Positions 1-10,264 of a stretch of 64,000 nt of DNA are shown here, in pieces. The notes beneath the pieces are model-generated. The model ran no database searches and was not told the DNA's origin. It was given only the letters and a program-made list of their open reading frames with translations. Source of the stretch: Arachis hypogaea (lineage: Eukaryota > Streptophyta > Magnoliopsida > Fabales > Fabaceae); assembly GCF_003086295.3 (NCBI RefSeq), contig NC_092044.1, positions 69,879,213 through 69,943,212 on the forward strand, given 5' to 3'. The position numbers and the translations under genes are program-made. Position 1 is the stretch's first letter, and the number at the start of each line of letters is the position of its first letter.

Positions 1-483
1 TTGGGAAGAGAAGTGGAAGTTCATCAACTGATTTCATGTGAACTTTACATAATCGCAAACAAGAACTCCAAAGATGCCAAATTGGCTTATCCAAGCTTAT
101 TTTCTATGCTCTGCAAAGATGCTGGAGTGAAGATGGGAATAACTGAGTATATCTCAGTTGAGCGACCAATCACCAAAATATCAATGGAAAAACAACAAGT
201 GCAGGATGACCCCATCAAGAGGAGAGCACAGGAATTCCTCCCGGAAATCCCTCAAATTGAATACTGGGAGCATCTTGAAGCATCTGTTACCAAGTTGCAA
301 GAAGCTATCGACCAAATAAAGGAAGAACAAAATAATCAAAATAGCATGCTTTACAAATTGCTTGGGGAACAAGAAGAGCAAAGGCGTGACTTAAAGGAAC
401 TGAAGCGTCAAAAACTATCTCTTGAAGGACCAAGCACCCCACAGACTAGAGGAACATCCAATTCTCAAAATAAAGGTTGTTGA
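1..483 (+). CDS. ORF2 C-terminal part (partial at window start)
   Basis: Open for 160 codons to a TGA at 481-483; the beginning lies upstream of the window and TTG at 1 is not a start. It is homologous to the C-terminal half of ORF2 in element C (EVHE/VHQLIS, PITK and YWE positions match). The last 70 or so residues are a charged, glutamine-rich coiled coil (repeated QEEQ and KEL heptads) ending in a basic tail. Such proteins are annotated in legume genomes as putative plant transposon proteins; the molecular role is unknown to me. It lies between the pol position and the 3' LTR, where some retrotransposons carry an env-like gene, but no membrane segment is visible here. Confidence 0.7.
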   Translation: MGREVEVHQLISCELYIIANKNSKDAKLAYPSLFSMLCKDAGVKMGITEYISVERPITKISMEKQQVQDDPIKRRAQEFLPEIPQIEYWEHLEASVTKLQEAIDQIKEEQNNQNSMLYKLLGEQEEQRRDLKELKRQKLSLEGPSTPQTRGTSNSQNKGC

Positions 484-1544
484 GTCCTAATCTTAGCTTT
501 AATTCTGTGATAGTTGTTCTTATAGGAATTTACCTTTGATGTTATATAAGAGTAGTAGTAATTAGTATATCTATTTTGATTTTATTTCCAATTAAGCTAT
601 AATTTATTTTTCTCATCATCATTAAACATGAATAAAATAGTAGATTTTTAGAATAAAGAGGCAATTTAATTTTGAGTTCTTAATAAGGAAAATTCTAATT
701 ATTTATATGTGGTGGCAATACTTCTTGTCTTCTGAATGAATGCTTGAACAGTGCATATTTTTTATATTGGATTTCATGAATGTTAAAATTGCTGGCTCTT
801 GAAAGAATGATGAACAAGAGAAATATTATTGATGATCTGAAAAATCATGAAATTGATTCTTGAAGCAAGAAAAAGCAGTGAAAAAAAAACAAGGAATCAT
901 TGGATAAAGAAAAAGAAAAAGCCAATAGCCCATTAAACCAAAAGGCAAGGGTGAAAAGGATCCAAGGCTTTGAGCATCAATGGATAGGAGGGCCCAAGGA
1001 AATAAATCCAGGCCTAAGCGGCTAAATTAAGCTGTCCCTAACCATGTGCTTGTGGCATGCAGGTCCAAGTGAAAAGCTTGAGACTGAGTGGTTAAAGTCG
1101 TGATCCAAGGCAAAAGAGTGTGCTTAAGAACTCTGGACACCTCTAATTGGGGACTTTAGCAAAGCTAAGTCACAATCTGAAAAGGTTCACCCAGTTATGT
1201 GTCTGTGGTATTTATGTATCCGATGGTAATACTGGAAAACAAAGTACTTAGGGCCACGACCAAGACTCATAAAGTAGCTGTGTTCAAGAATCAACATACT
1301 AAACTAGGAGAATCAATAATACTATCTGAATTCTGAGTTTCTATGGATGCCAATCATTCTGAATTTCAAAGGATAAAGTGAGATGCCAAAACTGTTCGGA
1401 AGCAAAAAGCTACTAGTCCTGCTCATCTAATTAGAATCTGAGCTTCACTTAAATCTCTGAGATATTATTGCTTCTTGATTTCTTTATATCCTATTTTATT
1501 TATCTAGTTGCTTGAGGACAAGCAACAGTTTAAGTTTGGTGTTG
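484..1544 (+). other. 3' untranslated region of element 1
   Basis: No open frame of note. The stretch from about 700 to 1544 matches 32960-33829 (element C) and 35485-36023 (element D) base for base over long runs, with blocks such as GGCCCAAGG, GCTTGAGACTGAGTGG and CCAGTTATGTGTCTGTGG. It ends in the hairpin and box described separately. Confidence 0.75.
1507..1544 (+). promoter_or_regulatory. AGGA-loop hairpin plus TTTAAGTTTGG box at 3' LTR edge
   Basis: GTTGCTTG, loop AGGA, CAAGCAAC form a perfect stem (1507-1526). Counting the 7-bp stem that ends at 1525, a gap of 3 bases is followed by TTTAAGTTTGGTGTTG (1529-1544), which touches the LTR. The position is that of the polypurine tract, but the box is not purine-rich. 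This is the reference copy of a module seen eight times in the window. Confidence 0.65.
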
Positions 1545-3080
1545 TGATGAGCGGATATTTTATACGCTTTTTGGGGGTAATTTCGTGTAGAATTTAGTAT
1601 GTTTTAGTAGTTTTTAGTATAATTTTATTAGTTTTTAGGCAAAATTCATATTTCTGGACTTTACTATGAGTTTGTGTGTTTTTCTGTAATTTCTGGTATT
1701 TTCTGGCTGAAATTGAGGGAGCTGAGCAAAAATATGATTTAGGCTGAAAAAGGACTGCGAATGTTGTTGGATTCTGACCTCCCTGCACTAGAAATGGATT
1801 TTTGGAGCTACAGGAGTCCAATTGAAGCGCTCTCAATTGGGTTGGAAAGTAGACATCCAGGACTTTTCAACAATATATAATAATCCATACTTTGCGCAAT
1901 GATAGATGACGTAAACTGGCGTTCAACGCCAGTTCCATGTTGCAGTTTGGTGTTCAGCGCCAGAAACAAGTTGCAAGTTGGAGTTCAACGCCAGAAACAG
2001 GTTACAACCTGGCGTTCAACTCCAGAAACAGCCCAGGCACGTGAGAAGCTTAAGTCTCAGCCCCAGCACACACCAAGTGGGCCCCAGAAGTGGATTTCTG
2101 CACTATCCATCCTAGTTTACTCATTTTCTGTAAACCTAAGTTACTAGTTTAGTATTTAAACAACTTTTAGAGACTTATTTTGTATCTCATGACATTTTTA
2201 GATCTGAATTTTATGCTCTTTGACAGCATGAGTCTCTAAACTCCATTGTTGGGGGTGAGGAGCTCTGCAGCGTCTCAATGAATTAATACAATTATTTATG
2301 TTTTCCATTCAAACACGCTTGTTCCTATCTAAGATGTTCATTCGCGCTTCACTATGAACAAGGTGATGATCCGTGACACTCATCACCTTCCTCAATCCAT
2401 GAACGTGTGCCTGACAACCACCTCCATTCTACATTAGATTGAATGAGTATCTCTTAGATTCCTTAATCAAAATCTTCGTGGTATAAGCTAGAATTGATGG
2501 CAGCATCTTTGAGAATCCAGAAAGTCTAAACCTTGTCTGTGGTATTCCGAGTAGGATTCTGGGATTGGATGACTGTGACGAGCTTCAAACTCGCGAGTGT
2601 TGGGCGTAATGACAGACGCAAAAGGATCAATAGATCCTATTTCGACATGATCGAAAACCAATAGATGATTAGCCGTGCTGTGATAGAGCATTTGGAACAT
2701 TTTCACTGAGAAGATGGGAGGTAGCCATTGACAACGGTGACGCCCTACATACAGCTTACCATGGAAGGAGCCCTGCATGTTTGAAAGTGAGGAAGCATTA
2801 TGTTACAGGAATTCAGAAGACAGCATCTCCAAAACTCCAACATATTTTCCATTATTGAGTAACAATTACTTATTCTAAACACTTTCATTTTTTGCAATTA
2901 AAGCTAAAACACCCTAATGGTATCCTGACTAAGAATAATAAGATAATTATAGCTTGCTTCAAGCCAACAATCTCCGTGGGATTCGACCCTTACTCACATA
3001 AGGTATTACTTGGACGACCCAGTGCACTTGCTGGTTAGTTGTGCGGAATTACATAGTGTGAGTGTAATTTTCGTGCACCA
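1545..3080 (+). repeat. 3' LTR of element 1 (family A)
   Basis: About 1.54 kb, TG...CA. The order is as in the other family A LTRs: a U3 start, a GGAAAG...ATATATAAT block (about 1835-1890), a palindrome array (1916-2032), a weak TATA-like TATTTAAA (2153-2160), and a U5 block with CTCCGTGGGATTCGACCC and CACTTGCTGGTTAG before the end. Short open frames inside are chance. Confidence 0.85.
1916..2032 (+). repeat. U3 palindrome array, CTGGCGTTNAACGCCAG type
   Basis: One perfect 17-bp copy, CTGGCGTTCAACGCCAG (1916-1932), and three decayed copies within 117 bp (near 1947, 1980 and 2009). Arms pair around a variable centre base. It lies upstream of the TATA position like the arrays in the other LTRs. 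Confidence 0.8.
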
Positions 3081-4195
3081 GCAGCCTTGTCCAGATTTCT
3101 AGCCCGATCGGCCATAAGGTCTCTAACTTTCTACACTACACTGAGGAAGGGATAGAAGTTTGAATGGTCAAAGGAGTGCGAATAAGCCTTTCAGGATTTC
3201 AAGAAATTTCTGGGACAACCACCTATCCTAACTCGACCTCAGAAAGGGGAATCACTCATATTGTACCTCGTGGTAGGAAATCGAGCAATAGCCTCAGCAC
3301 TAGTTTGAGAAGACGACAGCGGACAACAACCCATATATTTCATCAGCAAGGCACTACAGGGATCCAAGCTGAACTATGAAAAACTAGAGAAGTTTGCCTA
3401 CGCTCTCATTCTGACATCCCGAAGACTTCGACCATACTTTCAAGCTCACACCATTAGGGTTTGGACCAACCAGCCCATAAAAGGGATCCTGCAGAAAACA
3501 GACCTAGCAGGCATAATCCTGCAATGGGTAGTCGAGTTGTCCAAATTCGACCTTCAATACGAAGCTCGGACAGCCATCAAGTTACAATACCTGGCCGACT
3601 TTATTGCAAAATTTACAGACACACCTGAAAGCCCCAGAGAATGGAATCTCTACGTTGACGGCTCCTCTAACAAAACTGGAAGCAGTGCGGGTGTGATAAT
3701 TGAAAGCAGCCAGGGAACTCAAATTGAACTTTCCCTTAAATTTGGGTTCCCGGCCTCAAACAACCAAGCAGAATACGAGGCACTACTAGCTGGTTTGAAG
3801 CTGGCTGGGGAGGTTGGAGCTCATAAACTTATCATCTTCAGTGACTCACAAGTAGTCACTTCACAAATAACAGGGAGCTACCAAGCTAAAGACCCCACTA
3901 TGAAAAAGTACTTGGATAAAACCAAGGAGCAACTCGGACAATTCAGAGAATATGAAGTTCGACACATACCCCAAGAACAACATGCCCGAGCAGACGCGCT
4001 CTCAAAATTAGCCAGCACCAAACCAGGGGACAACAACAGAAGCCTCATCCAAGAAACCCTGCAGGACCCGTCAATCTCGGAAAAAGAAAATATCCTGGCT
4101 ATAACAGGTCAGGATCAAGGATGGATGTCTTCCATAATCAACTACCTCAAAGCAGGATCACTCCCCACAGCAGAAAAGGAGGCAAAGGGCTCAAA
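3081..4195 (+). pseudogene. Tat pol: RT end and two RNase H domains
   Basis: The first 450 bp read, with frame changes, as the RT thumb (AALSRFLA) and the ordinary gypsy RNase H (PIYFISKAL, LEKFAYAL, VWTNQPIKGIL, DLQYE). From 3537 a long open frame carries the second RNase H typical of Tat elements: LYVDGSS, NNQAEYEALLAGL, IFSDSQVV and HARADALSKLAS, so all four acidic catalytic residues are present. The function would be removal of RNA from RNA/DNA hybrids during reverse transcription. A frameshift near 4185-4195 (after KEAKG) separates it from the integrase frame. The N-terminal RT, protease and gag are cut off by element 1. Confidence 0.85.
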
Positions 4196-5152
4196 CGGGA
4201 GGCACAATACTACACCATCATAAACAATAATCTGTACAAAAAAGGGATTTCAACACCATTACTAAAATGCGTACCAACTTCCAACACAAAGGAAGTCCTA
4301 AAAGAAGTACACAGCGGCACTTGTGGCAATCATCTCAGAGCGCAAGCACTTACCAAAAAAGTACTCCGAGCAGGATTTTATTTGCCAACTCTACAAAAGG
4401 AAGCCACCGAATTCGTAAAAACATGTCCACCATGTCAGAAGCACGCCAACTTTCACATCGCCACGCCAGAGGAACTCATCAGCGTGACCTTACCCTGGCC
4501 GTTCGCAAGATGGAGACTCGACCTTCTTGGACCCTTCCCTCAGGGGTCAAGACAGGTTAAGTTCCTCATAGTAGGGGTGGACTATTTTACAAAATGCATC
4601 GAGGCAGAACCTCTAGCTAATGCCACGGCTCAAAGAAGTCAGAAATTCCTGTATAGGAACATCATCACAAGATTTGGGATCCCCTACTCCATAACTACAG
4701 ACAATGGCACTCAATTCACTAATGCAGGCTTCAGAAAATTAGTAGCTGACTTCAATATAAAACAACAATTCACTTCCGTAGAACATCCCCAAGCCAATGG
4801 ACAAGCCAAAGCAGCTAACAAAGTCATATTGGCTGGGTTGAAACAGAGATTACAGGATGCAAAGGGAGCCTGGGCTGAAGAGCTCCCACAAGTCCTGTGG
4901 GCATACCGAACGACATCACAGTGCACCACAAAAGAATCACCCTTCCGATTAGCATATGGAATGGAAGCGATGATCCTAGAAGAGATTGAAGAAAGGTCGC
5001 ACCGAGCAATTCACTATAATAAGGAAGCCAACCCCCAACTTCAACGGGAAGAACTCGACCTACTCCCAGAAGTTCAAGAAAGAGCTCGGATCAGGGAAGA
5101 GGCACTAAAACAACGAATGGCTTCGAGGTACAATCAAAAGGTGATACAGTAG
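4196..5152 (+). pseudogene. Tat integrase with catalytic Glu replaced by Lys
   Basis: Begins in-frame with EAQYYTIINNNLYKKG, then a zinc-binding HHCC domain (HSGTCGNH and CPPCQKH), then the DDE core. The first Asp is in RLDLLGPF, the second in TTDNGTQF. The third position, normally NGQAE in this family, reads NGQAK: codon AAA at 4808-4810 instead of GAA. Strand transfer should be abolished. The C-terminal end runs on past the stop at 5152 with further stops (to about 5340, HACNLRRYYN). One clean frame of about 340 codons suggests loss of function was fairly recent or by few changes. Confidence 0.85.
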
Positions 5153-5690
5153 GCTTTTATTGAAAATGACCTCATCCTAATTCAAAATGACATCAGAACA
5201 ACTTGACCTGGAGAAGGAAAGCTGGCAGCAAACTGGAAAGGACCTTACTGAGTCACCGGGGTACTCAGAAAAAGCTACTACAGACTGTCCGAACTCGACG
5301 GACGAGAGTTTCCCAGGTCATGGCACGCCTGCAACCTAAGAAGGTATTATAATTAGGGGTGATAAAGGATCTTAGGACAAGGCGCACTCTTTTTCTTGAA
5401 AAGGTTTTTTAATGAGGCACCAAGCCAAGGCCTGCTAGCCACCTAACTCAATGAAAAACTCCTATATGTATATATTTGCATTTTCTATTGAATAAATTTT
5501 TTTCAGATTTTCTACACATTCTCAAGCTGCATTAATCTGAAACATTCATCTTCCGATTATAAAGCTACAGATCGGAAAAAGTGAAAATCGAATTCACTGC
5601 ACGATCACGACAGAAGACCCACAGAGATGAAAACCAAATTCATCGGAGGTCAAACACGCGAGGGTTAAAACCCAATTTCTACAAAAATCA
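5153..5690 (+). other. Decayed integrase tail and start of Tat 3' UTR
   Basis: Up to about 5340 the sequence still translates, with stops, as the integrase C-terminal region (WKGPY, LDGRELPRSWHACNLRRY). After that there is no coding signal. The remainder leads into the tandem repeat block. Confidence 0.6.
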
Positions 5691-6480
5691 GCAAAGATGA
5701 AAATAGAATAATGCAAGAAGTTATCGAAAGTGATCCATAGAAAGGACCTGACGAGGTCTTAAAAAAATGGATTGCTACAAAATAACTTAAAGACGGACCG
5801 ACATAAAAGTCAGACCAATCGCGTCGAGTAAAAGTTATCAGTAAATCCCTGGAAAGAGGTCTGGCCAACCCTATAAAAGAGGATTACTATAACTTAGAAG
5901 GGCCCAACATGACGAGGTCGGCCCACGACAAAGAGTTATAAAGTAATCCCTGAAAGAGACCTGAACATGATCCAAGAAAGAGGATTACAGAAATAACTCA
6001 GAAGAGCCCGACATGACGAAGTCGGCCCAATCGACAAAGAGTTATAAAGTAATCCCTGAAAGAGACCTGAACAAGGTCCAAGAAAGAGGATTACAGAAAT
6101 AACTCAGAAGAGCCCGACATGACGAAGTCGGCCCAATCGACAAAGAGTTATAAAGTAATCCCTGAAAGAGACCTGAACAAGGTCCAAGAAAGAGGATTAT
6201 AGAAATAACTCATAAGAGCCCGACATGACGAAGTCGACCCAATCGACAAAGAGTTATAAAGTAACCCCTGAAAGAGACCTGAACAAGGTCCAAGAAAGAG
6301 GATTACAGAAATAACTTAGAAAAGCCCGACATGACGAAGTCGGCTCAATCGACAAAGAGTTATAAAATAATCCCTGAAAGAGACCTGAACAAGGTCCAAG
6401 AAAGAGGATTACAGAAATAACTGAGAAGAGCCCGACATGACGAAGTCGGCTCAACTGAAACGGATTACTAAAGATAACTT
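5690..6480 (+). repeat. 106-bp tandem repeat in Tat 3' UTR
   Basis: The anchor CCCGACATGACGAAGTCGG recurs at 6007, 6113, 6219, 6325 and 6431: an exact 106-bp period, with small substitutions. An earlier copy at 5903 (104 bp away) and a more diverged one near 5791 show older units. Each unit contains CGACATGACGAAGTCG, an imperfect palindrome, and AAAGAGTTATAAAGTAATCC. Hypervariable 3' UTR tandem repeats of this kind are known in Tat/Ogre elements and have seeded satellite DNAs. Confidence 0.9.
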
Positions 6481-6799
6481 CAACAAGGAAAGAAGACCGA
6501 CGCACAAGTTGGACTCAGCCTCAAAAGAAGTCGGGCTACCAGCATAAAGCAAAGAGGTCCAAAGAGGTCAGACAAAGAAAGTAGTAGACAGATATGTCGT
6601 AAAAAGCACAAGTTGCAGTAATAAACGAACTCAAGAAGATATCAGGGTCAGCCCCAAGAGCTCGGAGACTACTTTGTTTAATGAAAATAAAAGTTAATAA
6701 GCAAAGCAACTAAAAAGTATCAAAGTCAGAAGCATACTTTACAAACATAAAAAGTTCAAAAGCCCACAGCCCGGCTATACCACAATATACCAAGGATAA
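6481..6799. other. Non-coding spacer between repeat array and antisense gene
   Basis: A-rich on the + strand, no open frame, no repeat beyond short degenerate pieces of the tandem unit. Presumably 3' UTR of the sense element and downstream region of the antisense gene. Confidence 0.5.
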
Positions 6800-7729
6800 T
6801 TAAAGAGAGTTCGGAGGACCCTCAGTGGCGGCATCAACATGAGGTGAAGGAGGACGAGTCTGAGGAGGAACCGCATCCACCGTCCCGTCGCCCCGATTCA
6901 AGATCCGACAATCAGGATCTGGCTCAACTACGGTCGAGGGGGCTGAAGAGCTCGGTATAGCAGAAGCTTTAAGAGAAGGCGTAGGAAGAGGCTCAATGCC
7001 ATCATCAGGGTCATCCGGGATAATCTTGCCATCCTTTACCACATTGTCAAGGCTAAAGAGAGTCAAGTCGGCATCAGGGGCAAGAATCTGGACCTGCTCC
7101 CTCAGGTTCTCATAATCAGCAGTCACGCTGCCTACAAGGTGACCCTGGAGCTCGGCATAATCAACCCGAGCAGTTTCCAAGTAATCTCGGAGACGTACTA
7201 ACTCCCTATAAGCTGAGACATAGCTATCCTTGTGCTTCAATGCCATGTCCTCAGCCAACTTCAAGGAAGCCGCCAAGGTGACAGAGCTAGCCTTCTCACC
7301 CTCCAATTTCTTTTCTACCTTCGCTAACTTCACCTCCAACTCCTCCTTCAGACCCTTGATCCGATCAAACTCCGATTTAGCCTCCTCCATGAAGGATTTC
7401 ATAGCATGAATCGGGATACCCTGGGCAGTTCGAAAAATAGCCGCACCCATATGTGCCATCTTCACACTATTTCTAGTGATGAATTCTAGGTGCTGAAGAA
7501 GGGACACATCATCCATGGAAAGTGCACCATAAGGGGCAATTTGCTGGTCGACAAACTCGACAGCATCAAAATTCGGGGCATCCAGGTTAAAGGGCTCAGA
7601 TGTTTTCAGCTTTTTCGAGGGAGGAGCACCAGAAGCAGCAGTAGAAGTTTGTGGAGAATCGGCCAGGCGAACTCGAGGAGTAGGGATTACCCTCCTCGGC
7701 CCAGGGGAACTCGGCATGGGTGGTTTCAT
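6800..7729 (-). CDS. Antisense extra ORF of Tat element, main 3' exon
   Basis: 309 open codons on the strand opposite to pol. The N-terminal part is rich in Pro, Ser and Thr with basic patches (PPSKKLK), a middle part has a hydrophobic core region (VEFVDQQIAPYGALSMDDVSLLQHLEFITRNSVKMAHMG is split by me only for position: residues 58-96), then a long coiled coil (about residues 115-215: EELEVKLAKVEKKLEGEK), and a Pro/Asp-rich acidic tail. This is the layout of proteins annotated as putative gypsy-type transposase domain proteins in legumes. The first codon used is the first in-frame ATG of this exon; a splice from upstream exons is more likely. Function unknown; extra ORFs antisense to pol are known in Tat elements. 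Confidence 0.7.
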   Translation of the reverse strand: MKPPMPSSPGPRRVIPTPRVRLADSPQTSTAASGAPPSKKLKTSEPFNLDAPNFDAVEFVDQQIAPYGALSMDDVSLLQHLEFITRNSVKMAHMGAAIFRTAQGIPIHAMKSFMEEAKSEFDRIKGLKEELEVKLAKVEKKLEGEKASSVTLAASLKLAEDMALKHKDSYVSAYRELVRLRDYLETARVDYAELQGHLVGSVTADYENLREQVQILAPDADLTLFSLDNVVKDGKIIPDDPDDGIEPLPTPSLKASAIPSSSAPSTVVEPDPDCRILNRGDGTVDAVPPQTRPPSPHVDAATEGPPNSL

Positions 7730-8716
7730 GATGGTTTGAGAAGACCCCTCTCCAGCCGCCTTGACCGATATATTTTATGCAGCAGCTGCCTTCCTGGCTT
7801 TTTTGAAAGCCTTCATGGAGTCGTTGTTTTTCGAAATTTCTGAAAAACAGAAAAGACACAATCAACAACAAAAGTCATGGATCACAAAGGTAAAACAGAA
7901 TAAAAATGAAAACATGTCAATCAGTACCCAACACATCTCGAACCAAAGATGGGTCCCCCAGGAACTTCTTAGTATCCAGATGCGAAGGCTCCCCCCAAAT
8001 ATCCTCCAAGACACTCACAAAGGCCTGTTCAACCTCGTCCAACATCTCCTAAGTATATCGAGACACCATTACATTCTTTTGCCACTCAAGAGGAAAAGTA
8101 GGTTCATCATTTTCGTCAAGAAAAAAGGGGTGGACCCCTTCAACAGCTCGAACTTTAAAGAAATAGTTTTTAAAGTCCTTAAAGGACTCGTCATACATAG
8201 CAAAGACTTTGTGCCCTTAAGCAGATCTAAAGGAAACCCAAGAAGCTTTCTTTTTTGGAGAAGCCCTAGGCTTGGCCGAGACAAAGAGATAGAGGAAAAG
8301 AGTAAGAGAAGGCTTGATGCCTAACTCTCGACACAGCAGCTGAAAGATTTTTATAAACCCCATGAATTGGGATGAAGCTAGGATGGAGCAATGTTACACG
8401 ACCACAACAAGTCGGTCTCAAAAGCGGAAAAAGGAAAAGTAATGTCTAACAGACTAAAGAAGTATTCATAAGCATAAAAATAGGGACGCTCCCCCTCGAC
8501 TGAAGTAGGAAAACAAAATCTCTCATGGGAATCAGTTCTACCAGCTCATAATTCCTTTCCTGGGCACCACTACCACAAACCCTATGATGTTTTTGCAGCT
8601 CTACAGAATTCAGAATCCAGCGCTGAAAGACACAGAAGAACCATGGAATCCACCCAATCTGCCATGCCCTCAGGGACTTGGGAAGACGTCTCAACAATAT
8701 TCTTGCGAGAAGCCAT
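7730..8716 (-). pseudogene. Upstream exons of the Tat antisense gene, decayed
   Basis: Reading the minus strand from an ATG at 8716, MASRKNIVETSSQVPEGM begins a frame that breaks near 8580. Further segments in other frames read LHPNSWG, LFLYLFVSAKP, ASWVSFRSA and DESFKDFKNYFFKVRAVEG. These align with the plus-strand gene of element K (LHPNSWA, LLYLFLLTNSS, GYMSFRAQQG, FEDSFHGFKSIFFKVRPIEG). So this is the N-terminal domain of the same gene with frameshifts, stops and possibly introns. The homology between two copies is the main support. Confidence 0.7.
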
Positions 8717-9666
8717 AAGAACAACTAGTCCTTCAATAAAGAAATAAAATATTGGATTACTAAAACACATCTCGGGCAACAGCAAAACAACTCGGCTACA
8801 CAACCTAGCACAATACAAGCAACAAAAAGGAGACCCCAGGACTTACATCCTGGGGCATCCTTTAGAGGCAGCCACAGAACAAGAACCCAAGAGGATTTAC
8901 AAGATTCACACCCCAGCAACAATCCTTCCCTTTCAAACCAGAAACAACAACCGAAAAGCAGAAATCATCAAGAAAACATCGTCTTCATCAAAAGAGAAAC
9001 TACCAACAGAACCTAAACCCACTAAAGGAGCAACCTTTTTTCAAGCAGCGACAACATGCAAAACCCTAGAGACACTAAATGGAAGGGCGAAAAGAGGACC
9101 AGAACATGTACATCACAGCGGCAGTCAAGCATGGTAATATAAAAAGATACAAGCTTTCCAACATAGATGCAGGAAAAATCAAAACTTTATTGAAGAATCA
9201 CATTCCAAAGCAAGTAAAGAAGCAGGGAAAAGAACTATCCTGAGGAAAAGAGGAAGCGCTGAAGAAAGTGAAGAAAGAAAGAAACCAAAATCGCACTCCA
9301 AGAGCAACACCAAACGATCGCAAAGCAAACGTCGCAGAAGGAAAGAGAAAATCACAGAGAAAACAGAAAAGAGAGAAAGAAGGTTACGAAGAAGAGAAAC
9401 CATTTTTCAAATGCGAAGTTTAAAAATAAAGAGACCCAGAGAAAGCAGAGCATTAAAAGCCCATTAATCAGGGTGTTAAACCCTCACACATTTCTAAAGC
9501 TTGAGCACTAATGCAAAAGCGCGCGCTTAAAGAAGCAGAAACGTTCCACATTCAAAAAAGAGCTCTACAAAGATAAAGGACAAAATGCTTGAGTTTGGCT
9601 TTACCCGAGCAGGCTTGAAAACTAAGACTCGACCTCCAGATAAAGACCGAGCTCGAGCAGGGGCAC
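8717..9666. other. Region between antisense gene and Tat LTR
   Basis: On the minus strand this is pyrimidine-rich with CTTCTTCCT-like runs (about 9240-9400), as expected for a leader or promoter of the antisense gene. On the + strand it ends in GAGCTCGAGCAGGGGCAC (9649-9666), a plausible polypurine tract for element 2. No sense coding signal. Short minus-strand frames here are low complexity. Confidence 0.5.
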
Positions 9667-10212
9667 TGTTCATACCCTGGGTCAAGCTGTCCGACCCGGG
9701 ATGTTCTACAGACAAAGCAACCGACCTCTTCAGGTCAGGACAACCCGATCTCTTTCCAAAGAGCTCGGTCAAGTCACCAGAGAAGCCCAAAGAAGGGCCC
9801 AAATAGAGGAACACGCCCCAAATCCTAAGGCAGCCCAAGCCTACAGAGAGAAGGGCGGTTCCCATGAAGATAAGCCGACCTCACCTAGAAGGTAAGATAA
9901 GATAAGATAACTAACTTATCTTATCTAAAAAGGTCACGCCTCATCACTATAAATACACTGGATCACCCAGGTATAACTCATACTCTGATTCTACTCAATA
10001 CCTGCTTAATACCCTTGCTAACTTAAGCATCGAAGTCCCTTGCAGGTACTCCCCACCCTCCGGGGACGAAGGATTAGCAGCACTGCCAAGTCCAACAGGT
10101 CGGACACGACAGCTCCGGCTACTAGATCCAACAAGCCGGACACGTCATCTCCAACCAACAATAGAAGATCTCATCCGAGATCGACCTACAGTTTCAGGCA
10201 ACCCTCGGAACA
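9667..10212 (+). repeat. 3' LTR of Tat element 2
   Basis: 546 bp, TGTTCATACC...CTCGGAACA. It contains a clear TATA box (TATAAATA, 9948-9955) and the R/U5 stretch GCATCGAAGTCCCTTGCAGG that is matched in the LTR of element K (minus strand GCATTGGAGTGTTCTTGCAGG, interrupted by one base at most). Both LTRs end GGAACA. Right-hand target copy would be GATAT (10213-10217). Confidence 0.7.
9900..9926 (+). promoter_or_regulatory. GATA-type inverted repeat upstream of Tat TATA box
   Basis: AGATAAGATAA, spacer CTAAC, TTATCTTATCT: perfect 11-bp arms. It ends 21 bp before TATAAATA at 9948. AGATAA is the plant GATA factor core. The analogue, in this family, of the palindromes upstream of TATA in the other LTRs. 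Confidence 0.6.
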
Positions 10213-10264
10213 GATATCATGGTTAGGTTGCCTCCGAACAAGAGCTTTTTTATCATCACTATCT

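Larger units (their letters stand above)
1..3080 (+). mobile_element. Element 1: 3' part of an Athila-like gypsy LTR retrotransposon
   Basis: The window opens inside this element. It shows the end of an extra gene downstream of the usual gag-pol position (ORF2), a 3' untranslated region, and a complete 3' LTR that starts TGATGAGCGG and ends GTGCACCA. The same 3' region and LTR type recur in elements C and D. It abuts element 2 exactly at a codon boundary of that element's pol gene, so element 1 inserted into element 2; the right-hand target copy would be GCAGC (3081-3085). The left end lies outside the window. Confidence 0.85.
3081..10212 (+). mobile_element. Element 2: Tat-lineage gypsy retrotransposon, 5' truncated
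   Basis: Starts in the thumb of RT because element 1 interrupts it. Then come RNase H, a second archaeal-type RNase H, integrase, a 3' UTR with a 106-bp tandem repeat, an antisense extra gene, a purine-rich tract and the 3' LTR. A second RNase H, a long 3' UTR with tandem repeats and an antisense extra ORF are known marks of the Tat/Ogre/Retand lineage. It is inserted in the integrase end of minus-strand element 3. Confidence 0.85.

Noticed and set aside
2488..2778. Repeated minus-strand frame reading HGKLYVG and SVKM, also near 18513, 25921 and 34871
   Set aside because: Open by chance in a conserved U5-side segment of family A LTRs; it is non-coding LTR sequence in all copies.
7761..8324. 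187-codon plus-strand frame in element 2
   Set aside because: Shadow of the antisense gene, whose minus-strand reading is homologous to element K; this frame has no match.
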